DNA of 64,000 nucleotides from Lotus japonicus (taxonomy: Eukaryota; Streptophyta; Magnoliopsida; Fabales; Fabaceae): NCBI RefSeq assembly GCF_012489685.1, contig NC_080045.1, positions 64,130,722-64,194,721 of the forward strand. Direction: 5' to 3'. Each line of letters opens with the position of its first letter. Within the stretch, counting starts at the first letter, position 1. A program made the position numbers and the translations under genes. The notes under the pieces were generated by a model, which worked only from the letters and a program-made list of their open reading frames with translations, was not told where the DNA came from and did no database searches. Of the stretch, positions 46,010-57,590 are shown in pieces.

Positions 46010-48304
46010 CATCAACCATGTTGGTTGACAATGTAAACATGATAATAAGTTACCGCCATTTACTTGCGGCTTATGAGTCTCTTAGTTGATGTGTATGGTG
46101 AAATCGAGTGATGAATAATTTTATTTCTCCAAAAACTATACTTTTTAAATGGAAAATCATACTTTAGGTACTCATTGTCACTACTTCAATGTACTTTTCA
46201 CCTTCAAAATAAAATTAACACATTCGAAATAAAAAGTGAACAATTTTTTTCTCAAATGAATGTACTTTCCACCTCAAAACACATTTATTTATAATCATAT
46301 AGTACTTCAAATAAAGAGAAACAAAATTATCCGAATAGCTTGTGATTTTGCAGTCGTACAAAGCAAAAAATTGCTTTTGCCAACTGTCCACCAATGAAAA
46401 AGACTGAAGTGATGATGAAAATGGTATAGGAAGGAGGATTAGGATGCAGTTGGCTGCTACTTTGATCAGACCACAGGCAGCAGCAGCATTTATTGAATGA
46501 TCTCCATTTCCATTTCATTTAATACAAACACAACCTTCCTTCCTTTCTTCTTCAACCAAAAAAGAAAAGCTGTAGCATTGTCAGTTTTGGCGTGCATAAC
46601 TTAGCAACGTGCTTCCGTGGCCTAAGGTGCACACCCCAGAAATTGAATGGTGTGCTACTAACTTTCTCACCCAAATTTAAAGACCAAAATGCATTAGGAA
46701 AGTCCATCAAAAGTGCCAAAATAGAAAAAGCAGTAAACTTGAAGGTTGAAAGACTGATAGAACATTTCTTCACCGTTTGGCATTTTGTCTGCTTTTGGTT
46801 TTCTCAGACACTGTTTGTACTTTGGTTTTGATGCAGGAGGAGAAGTAGTAACATGAGAGAATGAACTTGTTTTTGTGCTGAAAGTTGAAACTTCTTCAAG
46901 GTCAGTTTTGTTTGGTGATTCCTAAACATAAACTGCCATGCATAGCAACAACTGCTTGTGAGTTTGTTCTACAGAACAAACAGCAAGTTTGAGATTTTTT
47001 CTCACTGTGGTTGTGTAAGATCTTAGGACCTCTTGGTTTACTTTACCCTCTTCCCTCTCTTGCTTCATTTTTTTTTAATGGCTTTGGTTTACTTTTACCT
47101 TCACTACCATGGCTATTTTGTGACATTGTTTTATTGTTTTCCTCTTGGTAATGGGGTTTTGGAGCTTAACTTAGTAAAGGGTGTGTGTATATGTTTTCAA
47201 GTTTTTATTTTTGTTGTTGTTGTTGTCAGCAATGAGCTATGCGTGTGTTTGTTTCTGTCTGTGGGTTGAAAAAAAGGGTCTTGGGTGTTGTTGTGGTTTA
47301 CACGGAGAGTGAAGTTTGGTGCTTGTCATTGTGGTATGCCAGTGGATCTAAGGCATATTTCTTCATGTGGGGTTGAGCGTTTGACACTAAGAAGTAGTAT
47401 AAAGTTTTGATCTTGCCTTCATTATTTTACTAGATTTATGTGATACATTCTGGGGGATTCCTCAGATTTCAGCTTAGTTTGTTTATGATATTATTCTGGC
47501 AAGTAGCTGATGAATGATTTGTTCATAACTATAATAATTCCATATTCGTGATCTTCTTCATTTATTCCCATGTTTGCCAAAAGATTCCTGCTGTCTACAG
47601 TTTTGGTGGTTTTTTCAACTGATACCAAGATGCTGTTTTCAGTTGCAGGTTTTCAAACTTCAACGGTAAAGAAAAAAGGCGAAAATATATATATAAGCAT
47701 TATAGATATTGATATCCACATGTTGGATATGGAACTTGGGGTTTTTTAAGCCACTAGAGAGGTCTTGGTGGTGTGAATCTTTATTAGGATTTAAAAACAA
47801 AGAAACAGTGTAATCAGAAAGTGGAAGATAAAGAAATATGGGAAAGTGAGGTGGAGTCAGATTTGTGTGTGGTGTGTCTCTGGTTTGAGAATTGTTTAGT
47901 GTTACTTCTCTGTTGGCTATGTCCCCTGAGCTGACTCGGTGCGCCCGGGCTCCGTGGGCTTTGCCGTCGACCAAGGAAACAATCTGTTGTTGGGGTCTCT
48001 TCCCATTTAAGAGAACCTTTGCTTAAAAAATTGGACAATCCCATCTAGTCCAATTTCTCTTTCTCTCTCTTATTCAGCTTCTTCTGCCTTGTTTGCTGTC
48101 AAGATTTGTTCATACTCTGCAGTATTTAAACTTGCTTCTCTAGAAGCCTTTCTTTCCTCTCTTAAAGCCTAGAAATTTGCATACATTGAGGTGAGAATTG
48201 GTCCTCACAGCTGGGGTCATTTTCTCTTTTCATTTCTGGGAAATTTTGTAACACTCAGGATACTATTTATGTAGCTGAGAGTAAGCAGATCTTATATTGT
48301 CAAG
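46010..48304. other. intergenic and NPY upstream region
   Basis: Short frames at 46327-46518 (minus) and 46592-46831 (plus) have no recognisable family. CT-rich leader-like DNA at 48040-48190 and a possible 5' UTR donor (gag-gtgaga near 48192) suggest that the NPY transcript starts here. Confidence 0.45.
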
Positions 48305-51300
48305 ATGAAGTTTATGAAACTTGGTTCCAAGCCAGATACCTTTCAGACTGATGGGAACAATGCGAGGTGAAAATATACACTTCTTCAACATACACATTGT
48401 TGTTTATTACTAGTTTGCATATGTTTTTAACTGTGATGCAAATTACATTTCTCGATGTGTTGACGTTCCTTTCTTTTTCCCCCAAATATAAATTAGTTTA
48501 GATAAGCATGATATTCATTCTCCTAACAACTTCTTTCATAACACACACATAGTGGTAATTGAAAGAATTTTGATAATTCCTATGAGTCTTTACTTCCACT
48601 GTGTGTAATGCCATCTTCTATGTGTCTTTTGGTGATTAACGAAACATTTTCTGTTTCATCCCTTTTTTGGTTGGGGACAACAGCATGAATCTTCTTATTT
48701 CTGAGTGTTTTCCACCCTCTGTGGTAGCTACTGATGTTTGATATAAACTAAAGAGATACGCAATCAAGATAAATGCTGGGAACGGAAATGTTGCTTGTTA
48801 GATATATAAATTCTAGTTACCATTGTTGTTGCTGACCTGCACTTCATAGCTATTATAGACTAAGGCGTTCTTTGGGTTTTGCTACCCTAGCTAGGACTCT
48901 TATGATAATAATGAAAATTAGCTATGTTCAAATTGTTTCCTTTCATTTATTCATTGATTTTGCTTCTAATGTGTAGCTACTATTTAATAAGTGATTTGTC
49001 ATTATACACTAGTATTTATCTATCACTCAAAACTCCTAACATTACTATTCTTTTATATGACTGATGTGAAAAAACTTTAGGATCTACTTGATTTTTTTTT
49101 CTTTGAAGCTGTATGGCATTATCATAAGCAGAATATTTTAGTTTTATAACATATTGGATAATATGGCTACCTATCCTTATTCCCAATTAAGGTTTTGATT
49201 CGTTTTTACATTGTTTCAAATGCCTATTATAAGAGAATGTTGATTCCTATGAACCAAAATTTAGACATTAAACTTTGACAGAACACAGGTGCACAATCAG
49301 TATCTTACACACTTACATATAATTTTTACTTTTGACTATGGCACAAATTTTGATTGCTACATAACTTCATCAAGTAAGCAGAAATTTGTCTGACTCGGTT
49401 AATTTTCTGATTCTTCTCCCTTGGTCCACCATTGATCAACAAGCTTTCATGCTGAATCCATACAGGCCTTTTGTGTAGAAGTAATTTTGAAAGTAAACAT
49501 GGTGTTGATGAAACAAGCATTCAGAGTTGAATATCCGTTTTAATAAACAAAGGGTTTAGTGTTATATCTTTGTTTCATGTGAAACTATATACAGTAAGAT
49601 TTCAATCATGTAGAGCCTGGAATTTGAACTTAGGTTAAAGTTAGATGTTCAAACAATTTTTTCATGACCTGCCCACCATACTCACATGCTTCGCTTTTTT
49701 AATACTATATGTTTCCATTTTATGTATCCTGTTTTCAAACAGTTGCTAATGAGATGGATTTCAAGTGCAGGTATGTGGCAAGTGAGTTATCATCAGATAT
49801 AATTGTCAGTATAGGGGATATAAAGTTCTACTTACACAAGGTATTCCTCAATCCAGTAAATATATCTAGTCTTCAACTAAGAAATTCTACATAAGCTTTT
49901 ATTGATTTCTAGAAGTCTAAATTATTCATGGCAATTTTTTGAAAGTCACTGTAAAATTATCACTTCGATATTCTTTTCCCAATACATTAATCTATCAAGG
50001 GTGATTCATATTTGAACTCTAAATCAATTTGGGTACAACAGTACAAGTTTCCATTTTGTTACTGATATTCCAAATCTTTCTGTTTGCAGTTTCCTCTTAT
50101 ATCAAAGAGTTCTCACTTGCAGAAGTTGATCTCTCTCAGTAATGAAGAAAACATGGATGAAGTTCACATTCCTGACATTCCTGGTGGCGCAAGTGCCTTT
50201 GAGACATGTGCTAAGTTTTGCTATGGCATGACAGTTACACTCAATGCATACAATGTAATTGCAACTCGATGTGCTGCAGAGTATCTTGGAATGCATGAGA
50301 CCATTGAGAAAGGGAACCTTATTTACAAGATTGATGTTTTCCTTAGCTCTAGCATTTTCCGTAGTTGGAAGGATTCGATCATCCTTCTTCAGGCTTCAAA
50401 GTCCATGCTACCCCTGGCTGAGGATCTAAAGGTGGTGAGCCATTGCATTGAGTCTATAGCAAATAAGGCATGTGTTGATGTATCCAAAGTTGACTGGTCC
50501 TACTCCTATAACCGGAAAAAGCTTCCAGAGGAAAACGGGGCTGAGACAAACCAGAATGAAGTCAGAACTCGAAAAGTGCCGAGAGATTGGTGGGTTGAAG
50601 ATTTATGTGAGCTTGAAGTTGATTTGTACAAGTCTGTAATTACAAATATTAAAACCAAGGAAGTTCAATCCAATGATGTAGTTGGCGAAGCTTTGAAAGC
50701 TTATGCTTACAGAAGATTGCCGAATTTCAGCAAGGGTATGATCCGGTGTGGGGATGCGTCAAAGCATCGCTTGATAGTTGAAACTATTGTGTGGTTGTTG
50801 CCTGCTGAGAAAGGCAGTGTTTCTTGTAGGTTCTTGCTCAAGTTATTGAAAGCTGCCATTTTTGTAGAATCAGGAGATAGGACTAAAGAAGAGCTTGTAA
50901 AGAGAATAGGGCAGCAACTAGAGGAGGCTTCTGTGAGTGATATTTTGATTCAAGGATCAGATGGAGAGGCTACTATCTATGATGTTAGTATAGTATATAA
51001 AATTGTAAGGGAGTTTGTTATGAAGGATCACAATGCTGAGATTGAATCAGTTGTAGATGGTGAACCTGAGGGGATAAGAAAGCCAGGGATTTTATCAGAT
51101 GCTTCCAAGCTGATGGTTGCGAAACTCATAGATGCATACCTTGCCGAAATTGCAAAGGATCACAATTTACATTTGTCAGATTTTGTTAATCTTGCTGAGT
51201 TGGTGTCCAGCACCTCTCGTCCTAACCACGATGGCCTTTACAGGGCTATTGACACATATCTGAAGGTAACTCTTCTTGAAACGAAAAATCCTTGACTCAG

Positions 51301-52154
51301 ATTTGCACACTTCATTTTAAATTCAGTATAGTATGTTTTATAGTTTATTAAAATTCTATGCTCAATATCCAGTAATACTTTTATCATGTTTGAATCAGTT
51401 TATTTTTCCTCGGAATCAATTCTGGCACCTTGAAGCTAGTCATAAAATCTTTGCCCCAGAATTGATTCTGGCTTTAAAATCAATTGTGGAAAGATTTCCA
51501 AACATGCTTTAGCTTCACCCCTTGTTTTTGCCATGGCTCTTCTGTGGAGGCAACTAATTCATCCCTTTTGTTTTACTTTGCTTTAAAACACTACAGGAGC
51601 ACCCTGGGATCAGCAAAGGTGAAAAGAAGAGGATATGCAATCTGATGGACTGCAAAAAGCTATCGGTTGACGCGTGCTTGCACGCTGTGCAAAATGAGAG
51701 GCTACCATTACGGGTAGTCGTGCAGGTACTATATTTTGAGCAGTTGAGGACTGCTGCATCCTCAGGTACTAGCACTCCTGACATACCTAAAGGAATGAAA
51801 GATTTGAGCAATGGATCCAATGGTAGCTCAAGGTCAGGGACAACTAACCCAGATGATGACTTGGATGCTGCATCCAAAGCGGAGGAGCTGAAGGCATTAA
51901 GAAAGGAACTTGCATCGTTGAGACTGAGTAATGGAGTTAAAGATGGAGATAGCAGCAAACCCAGCATGGACAAGGCTGTGATTGGCAAGATGAAAGGGTT
52001 GCTCAAGTCAAAGAAGTCATTCATAAAGCTCTGGGCTAGCAAAGGGGGACAAGGGGAGAACAGTGGCTCAGACTCATCAGAGAGTATTGGTTCTGCTAAC
52101 CCAGAAGAAGCCAAATCTACCCCTTCCAGAAATAGGAGGCACTCAGTTTCATGA
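48305..52154 (+). CDS. NPY-like: NPY/NPH3-family BTB protein
   Basis: Four exons encode 621 residues: 48305-48366, 49771-49840, 50090-51265 and 51597-52154. Introns are GT-AG and phases agree. The start MKFMKLGSKPDTFQTDG is the family signature. A BTB/POZ domain covers about residues 25-110 (SSDIIVSIGDIKFYLHKFPL...). The NPH3 domain covers about 195-500 (PRDWWVEDLCELEVDLYKSV to LMDCKKLSVDACLHAVQNER, LPLRVVVQVLYFEQL). A short coiled coil (AEELKALRKELASLRL) follows. The Ser-rich C-terminus ends RRHSVS. NPY proteins act with AGC kinases and PIN carriers at the plasma membrane in auxin-driven organ formation and root gravitropism. Which of NPY1 to NPY5 it matches best is not resolved. Confidence 0.93.
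51384..51507. mobile_element. small MITE-like repeat in NPY intron 3
   Basis: About 124 bp, bounded by tcatgtttgaat and, inverted, gcatgtttgga, with 'agaattgattctgg' inside. The same pattern occurs at 52425-52551. Confidence 0.5.
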
Positions 52155-52424
52155 AACTAGTTGGTCCATTTTCTTGGCTTATCTTTTATTGTTTCTTTTT
52201 TGTTAGTTTCTCTATGACAAGACCCCAACACTAGTGATATCTAGTTTAAGATAGCAGAATTGTGAAGAATGGAAATCATGTGATCCTTGGCATCTACTAT
52301 CCTATCATTGTTATTAAAAAGGCCTTATGCACTTCATTGAAACTATTTTGACTCATGACTATAGAAAGAACCTGGTATAAAAGTAGTTAGTTCAGTTACT
52401 GCCAAGCATTTTGTTGAAATTTTA

Positions 52425-52551
52425 AGCATGTTTGGATGAACTTATTTTTCCTCAAAATTAATTCTGACATTTAGCAACAATTGTTGGAAGTTTCACCTCA
52501 TAATTAGTTTCATCTTTCAACAGTTAATTGTAGAAGGATTTTTGAACATGC
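52425..52551. mobile_element. small MITE-like repeat after the NPY gene
   Basis: It begins gcatgtttggatgaactta and ends gaacatgc. Its inner text is close to the intron 3 copy. No clear target duplication was found. Confidence 0.5.
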
Positions 52552-52910
52552 AGTAACAATACTTCAAGTCTATTATGGGTATCTAATGTCAAAATAGACA
52601 TCAGTGTGGTATGTGAGTGTGTTTGGTTTCTAATTGAAAGTGCATTCAATTTAACTGAGATATTTGGTTTTACAAGACAGGTTTTCCAATTGAGTTGGAT
52701 TGAGAAAAAACACATTCAAATCCAATTCAATGGATAAACAAAAAACACACAGAAAAGTTACAAATAGAAACAAAATAATTTACTATTTAATATAAATCTA
52801 TGATTGTGGGAGATTTGAGAGGCTGCAACACATGCATCAACATTTTATGGAATTGCAAGCTTGTGCACCATTATTCTATCCCCAAGTTAAACTAGTTGTT
52901 TTGCATATAA

Positions 52911-52942
52911 CTAGTGATATTAACCCGTGCGATGCACGGAGA
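52911..52942 (-). mobile_element. Helitron 3' terminus (minus strand)
   Basis: On the minus strand a hairpin ccgtgc-at-cgcacggg is followed by ttaatatca and the terminal CTAG, then T. It is the same terminal family as at 28225-28252. The 5' end lies somewhere to the right and was not located. Confidence 0.65.
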
Positions 52943-53381
52943 CTGAATGTTCGATTTTATCAAAAATATGTATGATATGTAAAATATATATATATATATA
53001 TATAATGAAATCATTTGTGTGTATGTTAATATGTGTATATATATATATGTGTGTGTGCTTTTGTTGTGATATACTAATGAGGAACATGGAGAAAGAGTAC
53101 ATAGAAGAATTAATCATAGTTTGGTTCCCCATGAAAAACCTCATAATCAATTTTGGTAGAGTAAATATTGATGTTTGGAAGCCATTTGCATAATTGATTT
53201 CAGACTCATAATCAATTCTATTAAAAGTTTTATATAGAGAATAGTTTTTATACGGGTTATAATCAAAACATTGTCCTACAAATTTCACTGGTAGCCAAAC
53301 ACTAATTACATTATTTTAAACTCATGATTATTAATTATTACATCCAAACACACTTAGTTACCATTCAAGCGGTTGCTAACA

Positions 53382-53453
53382 TTTTTTTTGGTACATCGAA
53401 AAGTATTTAAATTCTCATTCCAATGATTGATTCCTGAATCTTCCTTTTCTTGG
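53382..53453 (-). mobile_element. SINE 3' fragment
   Basis: On the minus strand the segment ends cttttcgatgtacc(A)8, as in the SINE at 27831. A box-B-like ggaatcaatcatt precedes it, and the head is missing. Flanks tgctaacattt and ggctagtaattt fit a worn target duplication. Confidence 0.5.
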
Positions 53454-53715
53454 TGGCTAGTAATTTTGTTAAAACATATATATTTATTTTATAATCAACA
53501 TCCTTATAATAATAAATAAATGCATAATGTAACTTATAAACTTTTATTTATTTTTTAAATACTAACAAAGCAGTCTTAATATTTTGGAGCCCTTTATGCA
53601 TGTGTTTACATGTTTAATCCCCTTTATGATTAGAACCCATGGTGTGGAAAGACTCGTTATTGCTATTTACAGAAATTCGAATTAATGCTCATTTGGTTTC
53701 ATCGAAACTGACCCA

Positions 53716-54555
53716 CGGTGCTTCAGTTTATCTTTCCATCATTGGATTTAATGTTTTTTATTTGAACGGTCCAGATCAGCTAATATTAATAATAATTCAT
53801 TAATTAAATATATATAACTTTACCAAAATACCCTTGTCTCTTCCAATGCTTAGCCACCACCCCTCTCACTCCCATGGCAGCGCCGCCACCACCTCCCTCT
53901 CCCTCCCTGGCCACCACCACCGTTCGAACAACAAAACCAGATTTCCTCCATGGTAGATCCTTAACCATCAAAACTTTCATATTTGCATGTTTTTGTTTTC
54001 TTGTTTTTGTTTCTCAATGCCCACTGTTTCAACTTTCAGATCTTCTCAAACCTAATTTAGGCAAAGCAAGAAAAAAAAGGTTACCCTTTTACAACTCTGG
54101 ATCAACTTTGCTGAATTTTTTCCAGAAAATAAAACATCGATCTTCAAGAACCTAGATGATAAGATGATGTAAAGGAACCCAGATAAAGCATAGGTGAACC
54201 AGAAATTGATTGGTGATGATGAAAGAAATTGATTGATTTTTAAAGCTTCAGTGGTTGCCATTGTTTCCCATAACTGCATGGCAAAAAGAAATTGTGCAAG
54301 CAAATGGGTAATCCTCTCCCCTTGCAGCGCCGCCAGCCCGCCACCAGTCCACCACCACTCAACACAATCAGATCTGGTTTGCTTGCAGGAAACGGGTCGA
54401 CCCATCCCCATTATTGCAAAGCCCAACCACAGTAACCACCATCCAAAGCAGAAAACCCAGCGTGAGTTGGTGATGATGGAAGGAGAAAGATGGAAAAATT
54501 TAAGCAAGAAAGGTTATTTTTGTCTTATCACTCCTCTAGTAAAACTGAAGCACCG
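53716..54555. mobile_element. candidate Mutator-like element with captured ORF
   Basis: Inverted ends cggtgcttcagttt (53716-53729) and its complement (54542-54555) are flanked by aactgaccca and aattgacaca (8 of 10 identical), which fits an aged 9-10 bp duplication. The 840-bp interior includes a gene-like frame at 53874-54155. Confidence 0.5.
53874..54155 (+). CDS. hypothetical 93-residue protein in the element interior
   Basis: The ATG follows a TATA-containing, CT-rich leader. The product starts with MAAPPPPPSPSLATTT. A strongly hydrophobic stretch (FIFACFCFLVFVSQCPLF) lies at about 35-52, so it would be a signal anchor or membrane segment, and a basic tail follows. I do not recognise the family. 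It may be the 5' exon of a captured membrane-protein gene rather than a whole gene, because the frame simply runs into non-coding DNA. Confidence 0.3.
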   Translation: MAAPPPPPSPSLATTTVRTTKPDFLHGRSLTIKTFIFACFCFLVFVSQCPLFQLSDLLKPNLGKARKKRLPFYNSGSTLLNFFQKIKHRSSRT

Positions 54556-54565
54556 AATTGACACA

Positions 54566-57480
54566 CGGTAGACGCAGCCCATTTGTATAGAACCAAACTT
54601 TTGTCAATAAAGTTCACCAACAAAAAACTCGAATTAATGTTCATTGTATAGAACTCAAACTTTTGTCAATTGTAGTTCTGTTGACGTAGTAATATTTTTT
54701 TGGTTTGAACAATGTTTTTCCCAGGGAACACAAACCTGGTGGAAATCTCATAACAAAATAAAGAACTCAAAAAACTCAACGCATTTGTCCAAGAACTCTT
54801 GTGATAGTTCCAGCTGGATGTAGGACGGCAGCTAAAGAATTGGATTTGGGTGAATCTTGGAAAATCCATGGGAGGATTTAGCTGAGATTCTGCCTCAGCA
54901 ATACAACACATGAAGATTTTGGCAGCTGGTATATCCATACAGTGAGCTTGGACAGACTTGGGTCTATGGAGCAGAAAACGGGTGGGTTGACCCGGCCCAC
55001 GAAACTACCTCTGATGAACAGTTCTTCAAGTTTTACTTGGTTATGTGCTCCAAAATTGGATGAACAGTTGCCAAAAAGTTCTTGAAATAGTAGGTTTTAG
55101 ATTTAACAGCCTTGTAGGTTCTTTAAAGGTTCATTATCATTATCATTTTCCCCACTACAAAGGAATTGGTGCAAGGGTAATCCAAAGTGAGACTTCCAAC
55201 ATACATTGTAGACAAAAGCAAGTAAAAAAATAAAAAAACTCAACGCTGCTGTCCAAATACAACACAATGCTTAGAGGTAGGTGAGTTCTGAAATTGTACA
55301 TTTACTACCCCGGCCAATAGCAAACATAAGAAGAAACAAAACTGGTCCCCTAAAATCCACACCAACATGCTTCAAAATGCACGTCAGAAACATTGATAAT
55401 TAATGGTAATTCGGCACCCATTAACCACATCTCAAACTTTCTTGGATGGATTATCAATATAATCAATTAATAAAATCAAGGTCAAGTGCTTAAGTGTGCC
55501 GCGGCAGCAGGTTCAATTGAACTAACAAATATTAGTCATGGAACCAATAGTAAGTGATTAACTGGCATCATTCAATAACCCCCTACCTGTTAACTTCAGT
55601 GAGTTAATATTGTACAAATTGTACTTTTCTCCACTTCGTTTCTGCCACAAGGTTTGATCAGCTTCATTGTAAAATTAAGATTTAAACGTGTATTACAAAG
55701 TAAAGGAGTGGCAAAAGTTCAAATGGAAACCTAGGAAATATGAATGGTTATTTATTAATGCACAAAACATTGGTCAAGATAGCAAAACAAAAAAATTGAA
55801 ATCACTGTCATAAAAATGTTAGCAGGGCATCTTCCAACTTCCACTGAGATTAGATTCAAGAAAAAAGGGTCAAATTGATTGAAAGGTCCCTGCAAAAACT
55901 AATAATAATGCCCCAACTCCAATTTGTCTTCCTAATGTACTGAAGGGACACATTAAAAAGATGATACTGATACACCAATAATAGTCCCTCTATTTTAAAG
56001 ACTAGTTTTTAAATTTTTGAACTGTGTAGGGCCTAATTAAACTTGATTAAAAGTATGAATAATAAGCAGGGGATATAATTGGTCCAGTCCCCCAATTTGG
56101 ATATAATAACAATCTGAGACTGTGGTGGAGTCACCTTTAAGGCTTTAACCACACAAGAAGATGCATGTGTATGAGGACAAAGTGTGAGCTGCAAAAGTTT
56201 AACCTAATTGGAATCCCATTCTCCATAGACATTTATTTTGTTGGAGAGTACGTTAAGCACTTTTCATGTGAAAGCCAATGTGGTCCATTTTGGATAAAGA
56301 TGACAATTGCCACGTATTCAACTTCTGGCTGTAACTTCTATGCCTATATACAGCTATATACACTAGCTAGCCTAATCATCAACGTCCTTACATTATGCAT
56401 CATCAACCTCACATTACATTTTTAAACAAATAGTTTATTAATATCCCCACCCTATCATTATTGCTTAAGTCTTTGTCCACACTTTGTAGTTCATACTCAT
56501 CTATAAGGAGAAAAATGAATAATAGAGACATTAATATGAGAAATATGATAAGTAATGTGACGTGAATAAAAGAGAGTTAGAAGAGAAAATGAATGATAAT
56601 AAGATGACGAAAAAGATAAATAAAAGATAATTGTTTACCATCGCTACTTATTTAAACGAATTTTCTTTTTGACTGAGATCATTTCTATGTCGTCCAAGTG
56701 ACACTTGTAAATTTTGTTTAACCTTCTAAATTGTTGCACTAAAATGACAGCACAATCTACGAATAGGCTTTCATAAAGTTGTAAGATCATGTATGCAGTT
56801 CATGCCCGATTTTGTTTAACCTTCTAAATTGTTGCACTAAAATAACAGCACAATCTACGAATAGGCTTTCACAAAGTTGTAAGACCATGTATGCAGCTCA
56901 TGCCCGCCCAATACTAATATTTTTTTTAATGAGACAAAAATAAGTAAAGATGAGATTGAAATTATATATTTTTTATAAAATCAAAATTTGTTCTAGAACT
57001 TTTAAGGACTTAGACAAATATAAGTTTTCCATACATAAGACTCAAATTTAAAATTTTCTTAAGGGAAATAAAGCATATATTACTTGAACCATCAACTAAC
57101 AAAAGTATATTTTCGAACTAGTACATAATAATCAATGATATAGTATAAAATAAGTTACAATGAATCTAATGCACATTTGTATTGATCTGAATTGCGATTT
57201 AAAAGAGTTTTCATGGTTAATTAGAGATAGATACGAGGAGGAGAATCCAAATATGGAGAAATTCCAACATTTGTGGAGAACCGGAGTTGCAGCTCAGGAC
57301 ATCCATTTCTTTGGAATCCCACTTAGCCCCACATTTGCTTGCTTCCCCTTCCCCATGACCCTACCCTACCCATGCATTAGTAACTCAACCGTGGTTGCAT
57401 GAATATGATAAAATAATACCAATACAAAATGACAAAATGCTGATCAATTGGTAATGCAGGTTCCCCCGCTCTTTTATCAC
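54566..57480. other. intergenic
   Basis: No gene is supported; scattered frames lack family features. It includes the 98-bp tandem duplication at 56711-56906. Confidence 0.5.
56711..56906. repeat. 98-bp tandem duplication
   Basis: Units 56711-56808 and 56809-56906 begin attttgtttaacc and end catgcccg. I count four differences, all transitions. Confidence 0.9.
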
Positions 57481-57488
57481 TATATATA
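57481..57488 (+). promoter_or_regulatory. TATA box of the LBD gene
   Basis: TATATATA lies about 100 bp before the ATG. The leader then carries a partial duplication: 'atatatgctttactcac' occurs near 57491 and 57546. Confidence 0.6.
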
Positions 57489-57590
57489 CCATATATGCTT
57501 TACTCACTTTCCTTTCTCCACATAAATCCTGCATCCTTTCTCCACATATATGCTTTACTCACTCAAGATATTCATCAAAGTCACAAGAAG

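Larger units (their letters stand above)
52552..53715. other. intergenic with Helitron and SINE remnants
   Basis: It contains the minus-strand Helitron 3' end at 52911-52942, TA microsatellites (52984-53003 and 53036-53049) and a SINE tail at 53382-53453. No gene is supported. Confidence 0.55.

Noticed and set aside
46327..46518. Minus-strand frame with hydrophobic segment as a possible exon
   Set aside because: No recognisable family and no convincing flanking exons were found.
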